Shown here one piece after another: positions 43,192-55,162 of a DNA stretch of 64,000 nt. Numbering within the stretch: the stretch's first letter is position 1; each line of letters opens with the position of its first letter. Under the pieces are notes generated by a model, which saw nothing but the letters and a program-made list of their open reading frames with translations, did no database searches and was not told the DNA's origin. Source of the DNA: Hyalangium gracile (lineage in GTDB: Bacteria > Myxococcota > Myxococcia > Myxococcales > Myxococcaceae); the NCBI RefSeq assembly GCF_020103725.1, contig NZ_JAHXBG010000005.1, forward strand, positions 1 to 64,000, written 5' to 3'. The position numbers and the translations under genes are program-made.

Positions 43192-44274
43192 CTACTCGGG
43201 GAGCGCCGTCGCGCGCTTCACGCCCTCGCGCAGGCCGCGGTACTCCAGCCGCTCCAGCGCGGTGCGGACGTCCAGCCACTCGTGGGCGTCGTGCTCGGCG
43301 CTGAGCCGCACCTCCTGGCCCTCCGGACACCAGGCCGCGAACGCCGTCTCCTCCACCAGCATCGGCGGGAGGATCTCTCCCAGCGCGAAGGCATGCTGGT
43401 AGTCCAGCGCTCGCACCGGGACGTCCAGGCCGGTCTCCTCCTTCAGCTCCCGCGCGGCGGTCTTCTCCGGCGTCTCGCCCGGCTCCACCCGGCCGGTGAT
43501 CGTCTGCCAGAAGCCTCCGCGCTCGGGGATGCGGCGCACCAGGAGCACCCGGGCGTCGGCCCCGCGTCCTCGCAGCAGGGCAATGCTCACCGTGCGCACG
43601 GGGATGCCGGCGTCGCGGCGCTCGCTCTCGAAGACGGAGCAAAAGTGGCGGGCGAGCGTCTCCTCCACGTCCGGCACGGAGACGCGGTGGCCCAGCTCGC
43701 GCTGCATGGAGGTGACTCCCGCCTCGCGGATGCCGCACGGCACGATGAGGTTGAAGTGCGGCAGGTGCGTGTTGACGTTGAGCGCGAAGCCGTGCGTCGT
43801 CAGCCACCGGGAGATGTGGATGCCGATGGCGGCGATCTTCCGAGCGTCCGGCGAGCCCTCCTGGCCCAGCCACACCCCCGGCCACTTGGGGATGATGCCG
43901 GCCTGGAGCCCGTACTCGGCGAGCGACTGGATGATGCAGCGCTCCACGTCGCGCACGTAGCGCCGCACGTCCTGGCGCTCCTTGGGCAGCAGGAAGATGG
44001 GGTAGCCCACCACCTGGCCCGGCCCGTGGTAGGTGACGTCGCCGCCCCGGTTGGTCTCGAAGAGCTCGACACCCTCGGTGCCCAGCTGCTCGTCGTTGGA
44101 GAGGATGTTCTCCCGCTTCGCGCCCCGCCCCAGGGTGAGGACGGGCGGGTGCTCCAGCAGGAGCAGCGAGTCTCCGATGAGCCCCTGCTTCCGCGCCTCC
44201 GCGAAGCGCTGCATGAGCGTGAGGCCGTCCTCGTACTCCACGCGGCCCAGCCTGTAGACCGTGAGCGTGTTCAC
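43192..44274 (-). CDS. lipB: LipB octanoyltransferase fused to a Nudix hydrolase domain
   Basis: 360-aa fusion. Residues 1-215 are LipB, which moves octanoyl from ACP to lipoyl domains: ETNRGGDVTYHGPGQVVGYP, catalytic Lys K146 in DARKIAAIGIHI and Cys C180 in FNLIVPCGIREAGVTSM. Residues about 225-360 form a Nudix domain with a perfect box from G261 to L283 (GRVEPGE...RELKEETGL). Single-domain LipB ends near residue 215, so the Nudix part is an addition. The GTG start overlaps the preceding stop by 4 bases (GTGA), tying it to the operon with the E2 gene. The Nudix substrate is unknown. Confidence 0.93.
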   Translation of the reverse strand: MNTLTVYRLGRVEYEDGLTLMQRFAEARKQGLIGDSLLLLEHPPVLTLGRGAKRENILSNDEQLGTEGVELFETNRGGDVTYHGPGQVVGYPIFLLPKERQDVRRYVRDVERCIIQSLAEYGLQAGIIPKWPGVWLGQEGSPDARKIAAIGIHISRWLTTHGFALNVNTHLPHFNLIVPCGIREAGVTSMQRELGHRVSVPDVEETLARHFCSVFESERRDAGIPVRTVSIALLRGRGADARVLLVRRIPERGGFWQTITGRVEPGETPEKTAARELKEETGLDVPVRALDYQHAFALGEILPPMLVEETAFAAWCPEGQEVRLSAEHDAHEWLDVRTALERLEYRGLREGVKRATALPE

Positions 44275-46001
44275 ACCGTTCCCTTCCGTCGGCCCCGCCG
44301 GCTCGGCTTCTTCGCCGTCCCCTTCCCCACCGCGCCCCGGCTCTCGGCCTTCTTTCCCGACGCCTGCTTCTGCTCTCCCTCCAGGCTCCAGGAGCCCGCC
44401 AGCACTCGAGCCAGCAGGGCATTCAGCTCATGCCCGGCGCGAGCCGAGCGCGCGGCCTCCGTGGCGAAGGCGGAGAGCACCCCGTCCGACAAGGAGAGCT
44501 CCGCGCCGCGCAGGGCCAGCCGCCGGCGAGCGATCTCCAGGAACTCGGCCTCGGTGGGCACCTGGAGCGGGATGGCGACCTGGACCAGCTCGAGCAGCTC
44601 CAGCGGCACCGAGTCGAGCACCGCCGCCGACAGGACGCTGGTGGTGAACACCGGCAGGCTGCCCGTGGCACCGCGCAGCACGAGGCTGGGCGCCTCCAGC
44701 GAGCCCCGAGCGCTCATCAGCACCGTCCGCTCCGGGTACCGGGCGATCAAGGAGGAGAGCCGCGTCCAGTCGTCGGACATGTACCGGTCCACATCCTCCA
44801 GGAGCACCACCTCGCTGCCGCCGCCCTGCTCCAACGTGTCGAGCGTGACGATCGTCCCGCGATCCTCGCGCTCCAGCTCCCGGAACCAGACGGTCTTCCC
44901 GGTGCCCTCGGGGCCGATCACCAGCAGCCGGCGCGCACCGGCCTGAACGGCCCGCTCCAGCAGCTCCCGGGCCTCCTGCTGGCCGATGAGGGGCATCGCC
45001 TCGGACGAGGCGCTCTTGCGCCGGGCGGCCCGAGGACGCGCCACGGCCGTGTCCTCCAGGGAGAGCAGCCCTCGGGACTCCGTGACGCACGCGGCGCAGA
45101 TGAAGGAGCCGGTGGGGCCCGCGACCAGCTCGCCCACCTCGGCGCTCGGACGACAGCAGAAGGAGCACCAGGCATCGATCGCCGGATCGGCCCGGGTCGG
45201 TCCTCGATCGATCAGGCCAGGCTCCTCCGCGCGCGACTCCTCCGCCGGAGCGTCCTCCTGGTACTCCTCTGCCGCGGGAGCCTCCCGTGGCTCGGAGGCG
45301 GGCTCATAGGCGTCGATCTCCACATCCGCCACCAGGGCTCTGACGTCTCCCACGACGAGCGGCCTCACCTGCAGCGTCACGTCGGTGGCGTGGCCCCGGG
45401 GGAGCCCCACGGCCTCCTCCTCCTCCGGTCGCTCCGACTCCTCGACCGGGCGCAGCTCGAGCTCGTCCCGCGCGTCAGACTCGTCGACCGACCACTTTCG
45501 CGGAGCCATGTCATCCTCCTGGGCGTGCTGGCGCGCCCACTCGAGCGCCCGGCGGCTCGCGTCCTGGAGCTCCGGGGCCTTGGCGGCTCCGGCGCGAGGC
45601 TCCTCGACGTTCCAGCGCCGCACCTCGTCCTGGACCTCAGCCTCCACCTCGGAGGCCCCCGCGTTCCGCAGCGCCTCCTCGATGAGCCGCTGACGCTCGG
45701 CCAGCTCTTCGGGGGCCGACCTCAGCTGCCGCACCCCTGCTTCGGACCCGTCACCCTCCGTCTGGAGAGCCCCGGCGATGGGGCTGTCCGACAGCTGCTC
45801 CAGCCGCCCGAGTTCCTCGGCGACATCGCTCCGGCTCGGGTCCAGCTTCCGGGCATGCCGCAGCAGGTGGAGCGCACGCGGCATGTTGCCCGAGCGCCGG
45901 AGGAGCTCGGCCGCCTTGCGCAGCTCGGAGATGGCGCCTGCCTTGTCGCCCCTCAGCTCCGCCGCCTGGGCGGCGCGGATGTGGTCACGAGGATTGGCCA
46001 T
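44271..46001 (-). CDS. TPR protein with ClpX-type zinc finger and P-loop ATPase domain
   Basis: 576-aa protein. An N-terminal helical TPR-like part (about 1-70) and an acidic Pro/Glu-rich linker are followed by a ClpX-like C4 zinc-binding motif (C279, C282, C302, C305; within it GELVAGPTGSFICAACV resembles ClpX). A P-loop ATPase domain (GPEGTGKT at 363-370, Walker B VVLLEDVDRY) and a basic C-terminus complete it. There is no ClpX pore or IGF loop that I can see, so it is not a ClpX unfoldase. It lies between E2 and LipB in an apparent operon, 47 bases after E2 and overlapping lipB by 4. Role unknown. Confidence 0.78.
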   Translation of the reverse strand: MANPRDHIRAAQAAELRGDKAGAISELRKAAELLRRSGNMPRALHLLRHARKLDPSRSDVAEELGRLEQLSDSPIAGALQTEGDGSEAGVRQLRSAPEELAERQRLIEEALRNAGASEVEAEVQDEVRRWNVEEPRAGAAKAPELQDASRRALEWARQHAQEDDMAPRKWSVDESDARDELELRPVEESERPEEEEAVGLPRGHATDVTLQVRPLVVGDVRALVADVEIDAYEPASEPREAPAAEEYQEDAPAEESRAEEPGLIDRGPTRADPAIDAWCSFCCRPSAEVGELVAGPTGSFICAACVTESRGLLSLEDTAVARPRAARRKSASSEAMPLIGQQEARELLERAVQAGARRLLVIGPEGTGKTVWFRELEREDRGTIVTLDTLEQGGGSEVVLLEDVDRYMSDDWTRLSSLIARYPERTVLMSARGSLEAPSLVLRGATGSLPVFTTSVLSAAVLDSVPLELLELVQVAIPLQVPTEAEFLEIARRRLALRGAELSLSDGVLSAFATEAARSARAGHELNALLARVLAGSWSLEGEQKQASGKKAESRGAVGKGTAKKPSRRGRRKGTV

Positions 46002-46048
46002 GGAAGCAGCGTAACCCGGCCCCAGGCCCGGCGCTTCGTCCAACCGAC

Positions 46049-47332
46049 CTAGGACATGGCGAGGAACAGCATGTCCGGGTTCTCGAGATACTTGATGACC
46101 TCGTAGACGAACTCGGCGGCCACCGAGCCGTCGATCACCCGGTGATCGCACGACAGCGAGAGGTTCATCATCTCACGCACGACGATCTCGTCGTCCTTGA
46201 CCACCGGGCGCTTGCGCAGCCGGTGGACGCCGAGGATGCCCACCTCGGGGTGGTTGATGATGGGCGTGGCGAACAGGCCGCCGCTCTGGCCCAGCGAGGT
46301 GATGGTGAACGTGCCGCCGGTCAGCTCGTCCATCTTCAGCTTGCGCTCGCGGGCCGCGACCCCCAGGCGAGCGATCTCCTGGGCCAGCTCCCTCAGCGTC
46401 AGCCGGTCCGCGTTGCGCACCACCGCCACGGTGAGCCCGTCCGGCGTCTGCGCCGCGATGCCGATGTTGTACTCGCCGCGGACGACCAGCTCCTGCGCCC
46501 CCTCGTCGAAGTTGGCGTTGAGGTGGGGGTACTTCTTCAGCGCGGCGATCACCGCCTTCACGATGAACGGAAGGTAGGTGAGCTTCGTCTCGTCGCCCGT
46601 GGCCTGGAGCTGCTGGTTGAGGCGCTTACGCAGGGCCACCAGGTCCGTGCCATCCACCTCCTCGACGAAGGCGAAGTGCGGCATGGTGAACTTCGACCGC
46701 ACCATCTTCTCCGCGATCTTCTTGCGCAGGCCGCGCATCGGGATGCGCTCGTCGGCGCGGCCGGCGGCCACCGGGGGCGCCGGAGGAGGCGCGGAGGGAC
46801 GCGCCTGGGCCGGAGCCTCGGAGACGACGTTGCCCGAGGACTTGCCCTCCAGGGCGGCGACGACATCCGCCTTCGTCACCCGGCCCTGCGGACCGGAGCC
46901 GGAGATCTCCGCCAGGTTCAGCCCGTGCTCGCGGGCCATGCGGCGGGTGAGCGGCGTGGCCAGCACCTTGGTCGCGGGGACGGCGCCGTTCCCATTCTTC
47001 GCGGCCAGGGGCTCGGACTTCTCCGGGGTGGCGGCGGGAGCAGCGGGGCCGCCGTGCGCGCCATGGCCCTCGGCCTGGGCGGGAGCGGCGCCCTCCACGT
47101 CGAGGGTGACGAGGAGCTGGTGGACCTTGGCCATCTCGCCCTCCTTGCCGTGCGTCTTGAGGACGCGGCCGGCCTTGGGGCTGGGCACGGTGACGGTGGC
47201 CTTGTCGGTCATCACCTCGGCGATCACGTCGTCTTCCTTGATCGAGTCGCCTTCCTTCACGTGCCACTTGACGAGCTCGCCCTCCATCACGCCTTCGCCG
47301 AGGTCGGGGAGCTTGAATTCGAAGAGAGCCAT
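46049..47332 (-). CDS. 2-oxo acid dehydrogenase E2 (dihydrolipoamide acyltransferase)
   Basis: 427-aa acyltransferase core of a pyruvate- or branched-chain 2-oxo acid dehydrogenase. One lipoyl domain (1-80) has the modified Lys in EVMTDKATVTV. A linker, the E1/E3-binding domain (about 125-165, ATPLTRRMAREHGLNLAEI) and the catalytic domain follow, ending in LSLSCDHRVIDGSVAAEF with active-site His and Asp. The sequence FKLPDLGEGVMEGELVKWHV is more like branched-chain (BkdB) than succinyl E2. lipA lies upstream and lipB downstream on the same strand, so lipoylation genes travel with their substrate. Confidence 0.95.
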   Translation of the reverse strand: MALFEFKLPDLGEGVMEGELVKWHVKEGDSIKEDDVIAEVMTDKATVTVPSPKAGRVLKTHGKEGEMAKVHQLLVTLDVEGAAPAQAEGHGAHGGPAAPAATPEKSEPLAAKNGNGAVPATKVLATPLTRRMAREHGLNLAEISGSGPQGRVTKADVVAALEGKSSGNVVSEAPAQARPSAPPPAPPVAAGRADERIPMRGLRKKIAEKMVRSKFTMPHFAFVEEVDGTDLVALRKRLNQQLQATGDETKLTYLPFIVKAVIAALKKYPHLNANFDEGAQELVVRGEYNIGIAAQTPDGLTVAVVRNADRLTLRELAQEIARLGVAARERKLKMDELTGGTFTITSLGQSGGLFATPIINHPEVGILGVHRLRKRPVVKDDEIVVREMMNLSLSCDHRVIDGSVAAEFVYEVIKYLENPDMLFLAMS

Positions 47333-47394
47333 GGGGTGAGGGTTCCGTCCTTCTTGGGGGGAAACGGGACTCGAGGTGGGACTGCCGGGAAGGG

Positions 47395-48324
47395 CTAGCC
47401 GATGCGCTCCAGGCGCTCGCGCTCCATCAGGCCCTTCATGAAGAACTCGGCGGCGCGGTAGCTGGAGCGCACCAGCGGGCCGCTGGCCACGTAGAGGAAG
47501 CCGTAGGACTCGGCGAGCTTCTTGTACGACTCGAACTGCGCCGGAGTGACGAAGCGCTCCACCCGCAGGTGGTACTGCGAGGGCTGCAGGTACTGGCCCA
47601 GCGTGAGCACGTCCACGCCCGCCTCGCGCAGATCCTTGAAGGTCTGCTCCAGCTCGGCGTCCGTCTCGCCCAGGCCCACCATCACGGAGCTCTTGGTGTA
47701 GAGCCCCTCGGGGCGCTTCTTGAGGTACTCGAGCACGCGCAGGGACTGGCGGTAGGTGGCGCGGCGGTCGCGCACGGTGGGCGTGAGGCGCTCCACGGTC
47801 TCCACGTTGTGGGCCACCACGTGCGGGCGGGCCTCGGCCACCGTGGTCAGGTCCTTCTCCACGCCCTTGAAGTCGGGGATGAGCACCTCGACGATCGTCT
47901 TGGGCGACTCGCGGCGCAGCTCCCGGATGGCGGAGGCGAAGTGGCTGGCGCCGCCGTCCGGCCGGTCATCGCGGTTCACGGACGTGACGACGATGTACTC
48001 CAGGTCCATCTCCTTGACGGCCTGGGCCAGGTGGATGGGCTCCATCGGATCCAGCGGCGGCGGCGCGCCCACCTTCACGTGGCAGAAGCGGCAGGCGCGG
48101 GTGCAGACCTCGCCCATCAACATCACCGTGGCGGTGCCCCCGCCCCAGCACTCGGCGATGTTGGGGCAGCGCGCCTCCTCGCACACCGTGGACAGCTTCG
48201 TGCGGCGGACGATGGACTTCACCCGCTCGTAGCCCTCTCCGTGGGGCAGGCGCACCTTCAACCACTCGGGCTTTCGAGTGCTCTCGGAGACCTGGGGAAG
48301 AGGGAACCGATCGGGAGTCGCCAT
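47395..48324 (-). CDS. lipA: Lipoyl synthase LipA
   Basis: 309-aa radical SAM enzyme that inserts sulfur into octanoyl groups. The auxiliary cluster motif CEEARCPNIAECW and the radical SAM motif CTRACRFC are complete, as are SVNRDDRPDGGA and the Arg-Ser-Ser-Tyr end (VRSSYRA). AGAAGG before ATG 48324 fixes the start; a longer in-frame extension lacks family similarity. It is 62 bases upstream of the E2 gene and likely the first gene of the lipoyl operon. Confidence 0.96.
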   Translation of the reverse strand: MATPDRFPLPQVSESTRKPEWLKVRLPHGEGYERVKSIVRRTKLSTVCEEARCPNIAECWGGGTATVMLMGEVCTRACRFCHVKVGAPPPLDPMEPIHLAQAVKEMDLEYIVVTSVNRDDRPDGGASHFASAIRELRRESPKTIVEVLIPDFKGVEKDLTTVAEARPHVVAHNVETVERLTPTVRDRRATYRQSLRVLEYLKKRPEGLYTKSSVMVGLGETDAELEQTFKDLREAGVDVLTLGQYLQPSQYHLRVERFVTPAQFESYKKLAESYGFLYVASGPLVRSSYRAAEFFMKGLMERERLERIG

Positions 48325-49262
48325 GGGTCGCGGGCCTTCTAAGGTGGGGTCAAAAGCAGGGTCAAGCAGGAAGCCTCTAACGCGGAGCGTCAGCTGTGAC
48401 AAAGGCTTCTGGAACGTCCCGGTTTGCTTAACGCCGGACGGCCCGGCCAGCACTGCGGCACCCTCGGGCGATGCCCAGGTTGTTCGCATGGAGACGGGGC
48501 GCATCCACCTGGGCACCAGCGGGTACGTGTACAAGCACTGGAAGGGGATCTTCTATCCCCCCAAGCTGCCAGCCAGCCGCTGGCTCCCCTACTACGCCCG
48601 CGTCTTCTCCACGGTGGAGCTGAACGCCACGTTCTACCGGCTGCCCACCGCGGAGGCCGTGGACTGCTGGCGCGATCAGGTGCCGCCGGGCTTCAAGTTC
48701 GCCTGCAAGGGCAGCCGCTTCCTCACGCACATGAAGCGGCTGACGGACGTGGGGCTGGGGCTGGAGCGCTTCTTCGAGGTCATCCACCGGCTGGGGCCCA
48801 AGCTGGGGCCCGTGCTCTGGCAGCTCCCGCCGCACATGAAGAACCCGGATCCGGAGCGGCTGAACCACTTCCTCTGCCACCTGCCGCACGACCTCCAGCA
48901 CGCCTTCGAGTTCCGCGACGCCGCCTGGTACCACCCGGAGGTGCTGGAGGTGCTCGACGAGTGGGGCGCCGCCGTGTGCGAGCATGACCTGTGCCCCGAG
49001 CCTCCCTCCTTCGTCACGGGAGGCTGGCGCTACCTGCGCTTCCACGGCACCACGTCGAAGTACTCGGGGCTCTACGGCCGCAAGGCGCTGCACACCGTGG
49101 CGAGGGATCTCGATGGCTGGCGGCGCGCGGGCTACACCGCGTGGGTCTACTTCAACAATGATCTCCAGGGACACGCGCTGCTGGACGCGTTCGAGCTCGC
49201 GGATCTGCTCGGCGAGCCCGTGCACCTGCCTCCGCACGCGCCTCCTGTAGAGGAGGCTCCCC

Positions 49263-52430
<3,168 letters not shown>

Positions 52431-52447
52431 GGGCCACCTGTCTGGGA

Positions 52448-53443
52448 CTACCGCAGCTTCTCTGCCATCACCAGACGCGTCTCGACGAGGACGAGCTCGG
52501 GCAAGGGCTCGCCATCGATCGCGCGGCGCGCCAGGAGGATTCCCTGGTAGCCCTGCTCGGCGGCCTGCTGATCGACGGTGACCGCCATCCGCCCGGACTT
52601 CACGGCCTCTCGCGCGTCCTCCAGCGCGTCATAGGCGGCCACCTTCACGCCCTGGCGGCCGGACTCCTTGATGTACTTGAGCGCGCCCAGCGCCATCATG
52701 TCGTTGGCGCAGAACAGCAGGCCGATGTCCGGATGGACGGAGAAGAGGTGGCGCGTCACCTCGTAGCCCTCGTCGATCTTCCAGTTGGCCGTCTCCGTGG
52801 CCACCACCTTGATGAGCGGGTTCTCCTTGAAGGCGCGCTCGGCACCGGCCTTGCGCTGGCGCGCGTTGTCGGCGCTGCGGATGCCCTCGAGGATGGCGGC
52901 CTGGGTGGGCTTCTGGACGCCCTGGGCGATGATGCGCGCCGACTCGTAGGCCGCCTTCTCGTTGTCCACGCTGATGAAGGGGACGTGGGCCAGCCCCAGC
53001 TTCTTCATGGTCTCCGGCTCCAGCCGGTTGTCGATGTTGACGATGCGGATGCCGGCCTCCTGCGCGCTCTTCAGCACGGGCACCAGGCGCACCGAGTCCC
53101 CCGGGGCGATCGCGATGGCATCTACCTTCATGCGGATCAGCTCCTCGACGATCTGGATCTGCTGCTCGATCGAGGTCTCCTGGGAGGCCGTCTTCACGAG
53201 CAGCTCGATGCCCAGCTCCTTCTCCGCGCGCCGCGCCCCCTTCTCCATGTCGATGAAGAAGGGGTTGGTGAGCGTCTTCATCACCAGGGCGATCTTCTTG
53301 CGCTCCGGGGTCGTGTCGGAGCGACTTCCCGCGGCGGCCTTCGCGGGCTCGGTGACGCCCGCCACGGAGACCTTGCCACCTTCACTGCAGGCTCCCAGCA
53401 GCAGGAGCATCACGAGGACCGAAGCGAATCGCACGACGTGCAT
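52448..53443 (-). CDS. Periplasmic sugar-binding-type lipoprotein
   Basis: 331-aa RbsB-like solute-binding protein anchored by a lipobox (LLLLGAC, Cys about residue 19). Typical segments are KKIALVMKTLTNPFFIDMEKGA, VDAIAIAPGDS, RIVNIDNR, ANWKIDEGYE and GLLFCANDMMALGALKYI. No ABC permease or ATPase gene is nearby. Instead it precedes a hybrid histidine kinase by 17 bases, so it more likely presents a ligand to the kinase than feeds a transporter. The ligand (sugar, autoinducer or other) is unknown. Confidence 0.92.
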   Translation of the reverse strand: MHVVRFASVLVMLLLLGACSEGGKVSVAGVTEPAKAAAGSRSDTTPERKKIALVMKTLTNPFFIDMEKGARRAEKELGIELLVKTASQETSIEQQIQIVEELIRMKVDAIAIAPGDSVRLVPVLKSAQEAGIRIVNIDNRLEPETMKKLGLAHVPFISVDNEKAAYESARIIAQGVQKPTQAAILEGIRSADNARQRKAGAERAFKENPLIKVVATETANWKIDEGYEVTRHLFSVHPDIGLLFCANDMMALGALKYIKESGRQGVKVAAYDALEDAREAVKSGRMAVTVDQQAAEQGYQGILLARRAIDGEPLPELVLVETRLVMAEKLR

Positions 53444-53552
53444 GGGGGTGTCTCCCGACCAGCGCAGAAGGACTCAGCGTTCGGTTGCAAGGATCGTACA
53501 CGCAACCCCCAGCTCCGGGGAGCCCTGGCTCGGAGGCGCCCGAGCCCCCAAT

Positions 53553-53595
53553 GAAAAAGCCTGGAAGCCTGAGAGGTTCCCAGGGCTTCCAGGCT
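53553..53595 (-). terminator. Intrinsic terminator of lpdA
   Basis: Perfect 12-bp stem AGCCTGGAAGCC (53558-53569) and GGCTTCCAGGCT (53584-53595) with a 14-base loop. Read on the minus strand it is followed by TTTTT (53558-53554), the textbook form, about 100 bases after the lpdA stop. Confidence 0.88.
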
Positions 53596-53692
53596 CGAGA
53601 GTGGCTGCGACCGTCCGTGCGGGCGCCCCCACTCACAGCGCGGGCAACCCCGTGGCATTCCACATCGGGGAGGCGCGCCGTTGGATTTTGCA

Positions 53693-55090
53693 TCAGATGT
53701 GGATCGGGTGACCCAGCGTCGCCTCGGCGCCTTCCTTCATGATCTCGGAGAGCGTGGGGTGCGCGTGCATGGTGTGCGCGAGCTCCTCGGTGGTGATCTC
53801 CAGGCGCAGGGCGACGCAGGCCTCGGCGAGGAGCTCGGTGGCGTGCGGGCCCACCAGGTGCACGCCCAGCACCTCGTCGTACTTCTTGTCGGAGACGACC
53901 TTGATCATCCCGATGCCCTCGTTGGAGATGGAGGCCTTGGTGACGGCGCTGAAGGGGAAGACGGCCGCCTTCACGTCGTAGCCGCGCTCCTTGGCCTTCT
54001 TCTCGGTGAGGCCCACCGAGGCCACCTCGGGGTAGCAGTACGTGGCGGACGGGACGTGATCGTAGTTGATGGGCTGGGGGTTCTTCCCGGCGATGTGCTC
54101 CACGGCGAGCACGCACTCGGCGCTGGCCACGTGCGCCAGCATGGCCGTGGGGATCACGTCGCCAATGGCGTACACGTTGGGCTCGGAGGTGCGCATCATC
54201 GAGTCCACCTTGATGAAGCCACGGTCCGTCTGGATGCTGGTGTGCTTCAGGCCGATGTCCTCGGTGACGGGGGCGCGGCCCACGGCGGACAGGAGCAGCT
54301 CGGCCTCGATCGTCTTGGTCTCGCTGCCCACGGACATGGTCACCTTCACGCCGGTGGCGGTGTGCTCCACCTTCTCCACCTTGGCGCCGGTGTGCAGATC
54401 GATCTTGCGGCGCTTGAAGTGCCGCTCCAGCTCCTTGGAGGCGTCGATGTCCTCGATGGGCAGCAGGTTGGGCATGTACTCGACGATGGCGACCTGGCTG
54501 CCCACGTGGTTGAAGACGGAGGCGAACTCGCAGCCCACCGCGCCCGCGCCGATGACGATCAGGCTCTTGGGGATGCGGTCGACCAGGAGGATGGAGTCAC
54601 TGTTCAGCACCCGCTTGTGGTCCACCTGGACGTTGGGAAGCGACTTGGGCACCGAGCCGGTGGCGATGATGATGTTCTTGGTCTCCAGGGTCTGCTTGGA
54701 GCCATCCTCGGCGGTGACCTCCACCTTGCCCTTGCCGGCGATGCGACCATGGCCCTTGACGACCGTGATCTTGTTCTTCTTCATGAGGAAGTCGATGCCG
54801 TTGGCACCCTTGGTGACCACCTTCTCCTTGTGCTTCTGGGCGTTGGCCCAGTTGATGGTGGGGTTGGTCACGTCGATGCCGAAGTCGGCCGCCTCGTGGA
54901 TGTGGTGGTACAGGGCCGCCGTCCACAGCAGGGACTTGGTGGGGATGCACCCACGGTGGAGGCAGGTGCCGCCCAGCCGCTTGTCCTTCTCGATGAGGGC
55001 CGTCTTCAGGCCGAGCTGGGCCGCCCGGATGGCTCCCACGTAGCCGCCAGGGCCAGAACCGATGATCACCACGTCGAACGTCTCAGCCAC
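53693..55090 (-). CDS. lpdA: Dihydrolipoamide dehydrogenase (E3)
   Basis: 465-aa flavoenzyme that reoxidises lipoyl groups of E2 with NAD+. FAD site DVVIIGSGPGGYVGAIRAAQ, redox-active disulfide GGTCLHRGCIPTK, NAD site IVIGAGAVGCEFASVF and the C-terminal catalytic HAHPTLSE with His and Glu. The start is GTG 55090 with GGAGG five bases upstream. It is on its own transcript here, terminated by the hairpin at 53553-53595, and is the E3 partner of the E2 at 46-47.3 kb. Confidence 0.97.
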   Translation of the reverse strand: MAETFDVVIIGSGPGGYVGAIRAAQLGLKTALIEKDKRLGGTCLHRGCIPTKSLLWTAALYHHIHEAADFGIDVTNPTINWANAQKHKEKVVTKGANGIDFLMKKNKITVVKGHGRIAGKGKVEVTAEDGSKQTLETKNIIIATGSVPKSLPNVQVDHKRVLNSDSILLVDRIPKSLIVIGAGAVGCEFASVFNHVGSQVAIVEYMPNLLPIEDIDASKELERHFKRRKIDLHTGAKVEKVEHTATGVKVTMSVGSETKTIEAELLLSAVGRAPVTEDIGLKHTSIQTDRGFIKVDSMMRTSEPNVYAIGDVIPTAMLAHVASAECVLAVEHIAGKNPQPINYDHVPSATYCYPEVASVGLTEKKAKERGYDVKAAVFPFSAVTKASISNEGIGMIKVVSDKKYDEVLGVHLVGPHATELLAEACVALRLEITTEELAHTMHAHPTLSEIMKEGAEATLGHPIHI

Positions 55091-55162
55091 ACTCGCCTCC
55101 GTTGAGTAGAACGCGCGGGGGGCTGATAACCCCCGCACACGGTGGGAATCAAGGAGTTTGCA

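Noticed and set aside
44271-46001. Annotation as ClpX
   Set aside because: Only the zinc finger is ClpX-like; the ATPase part lacks the ClpX pore and ClpP-docking loops and an N-terminal TPR region is present.
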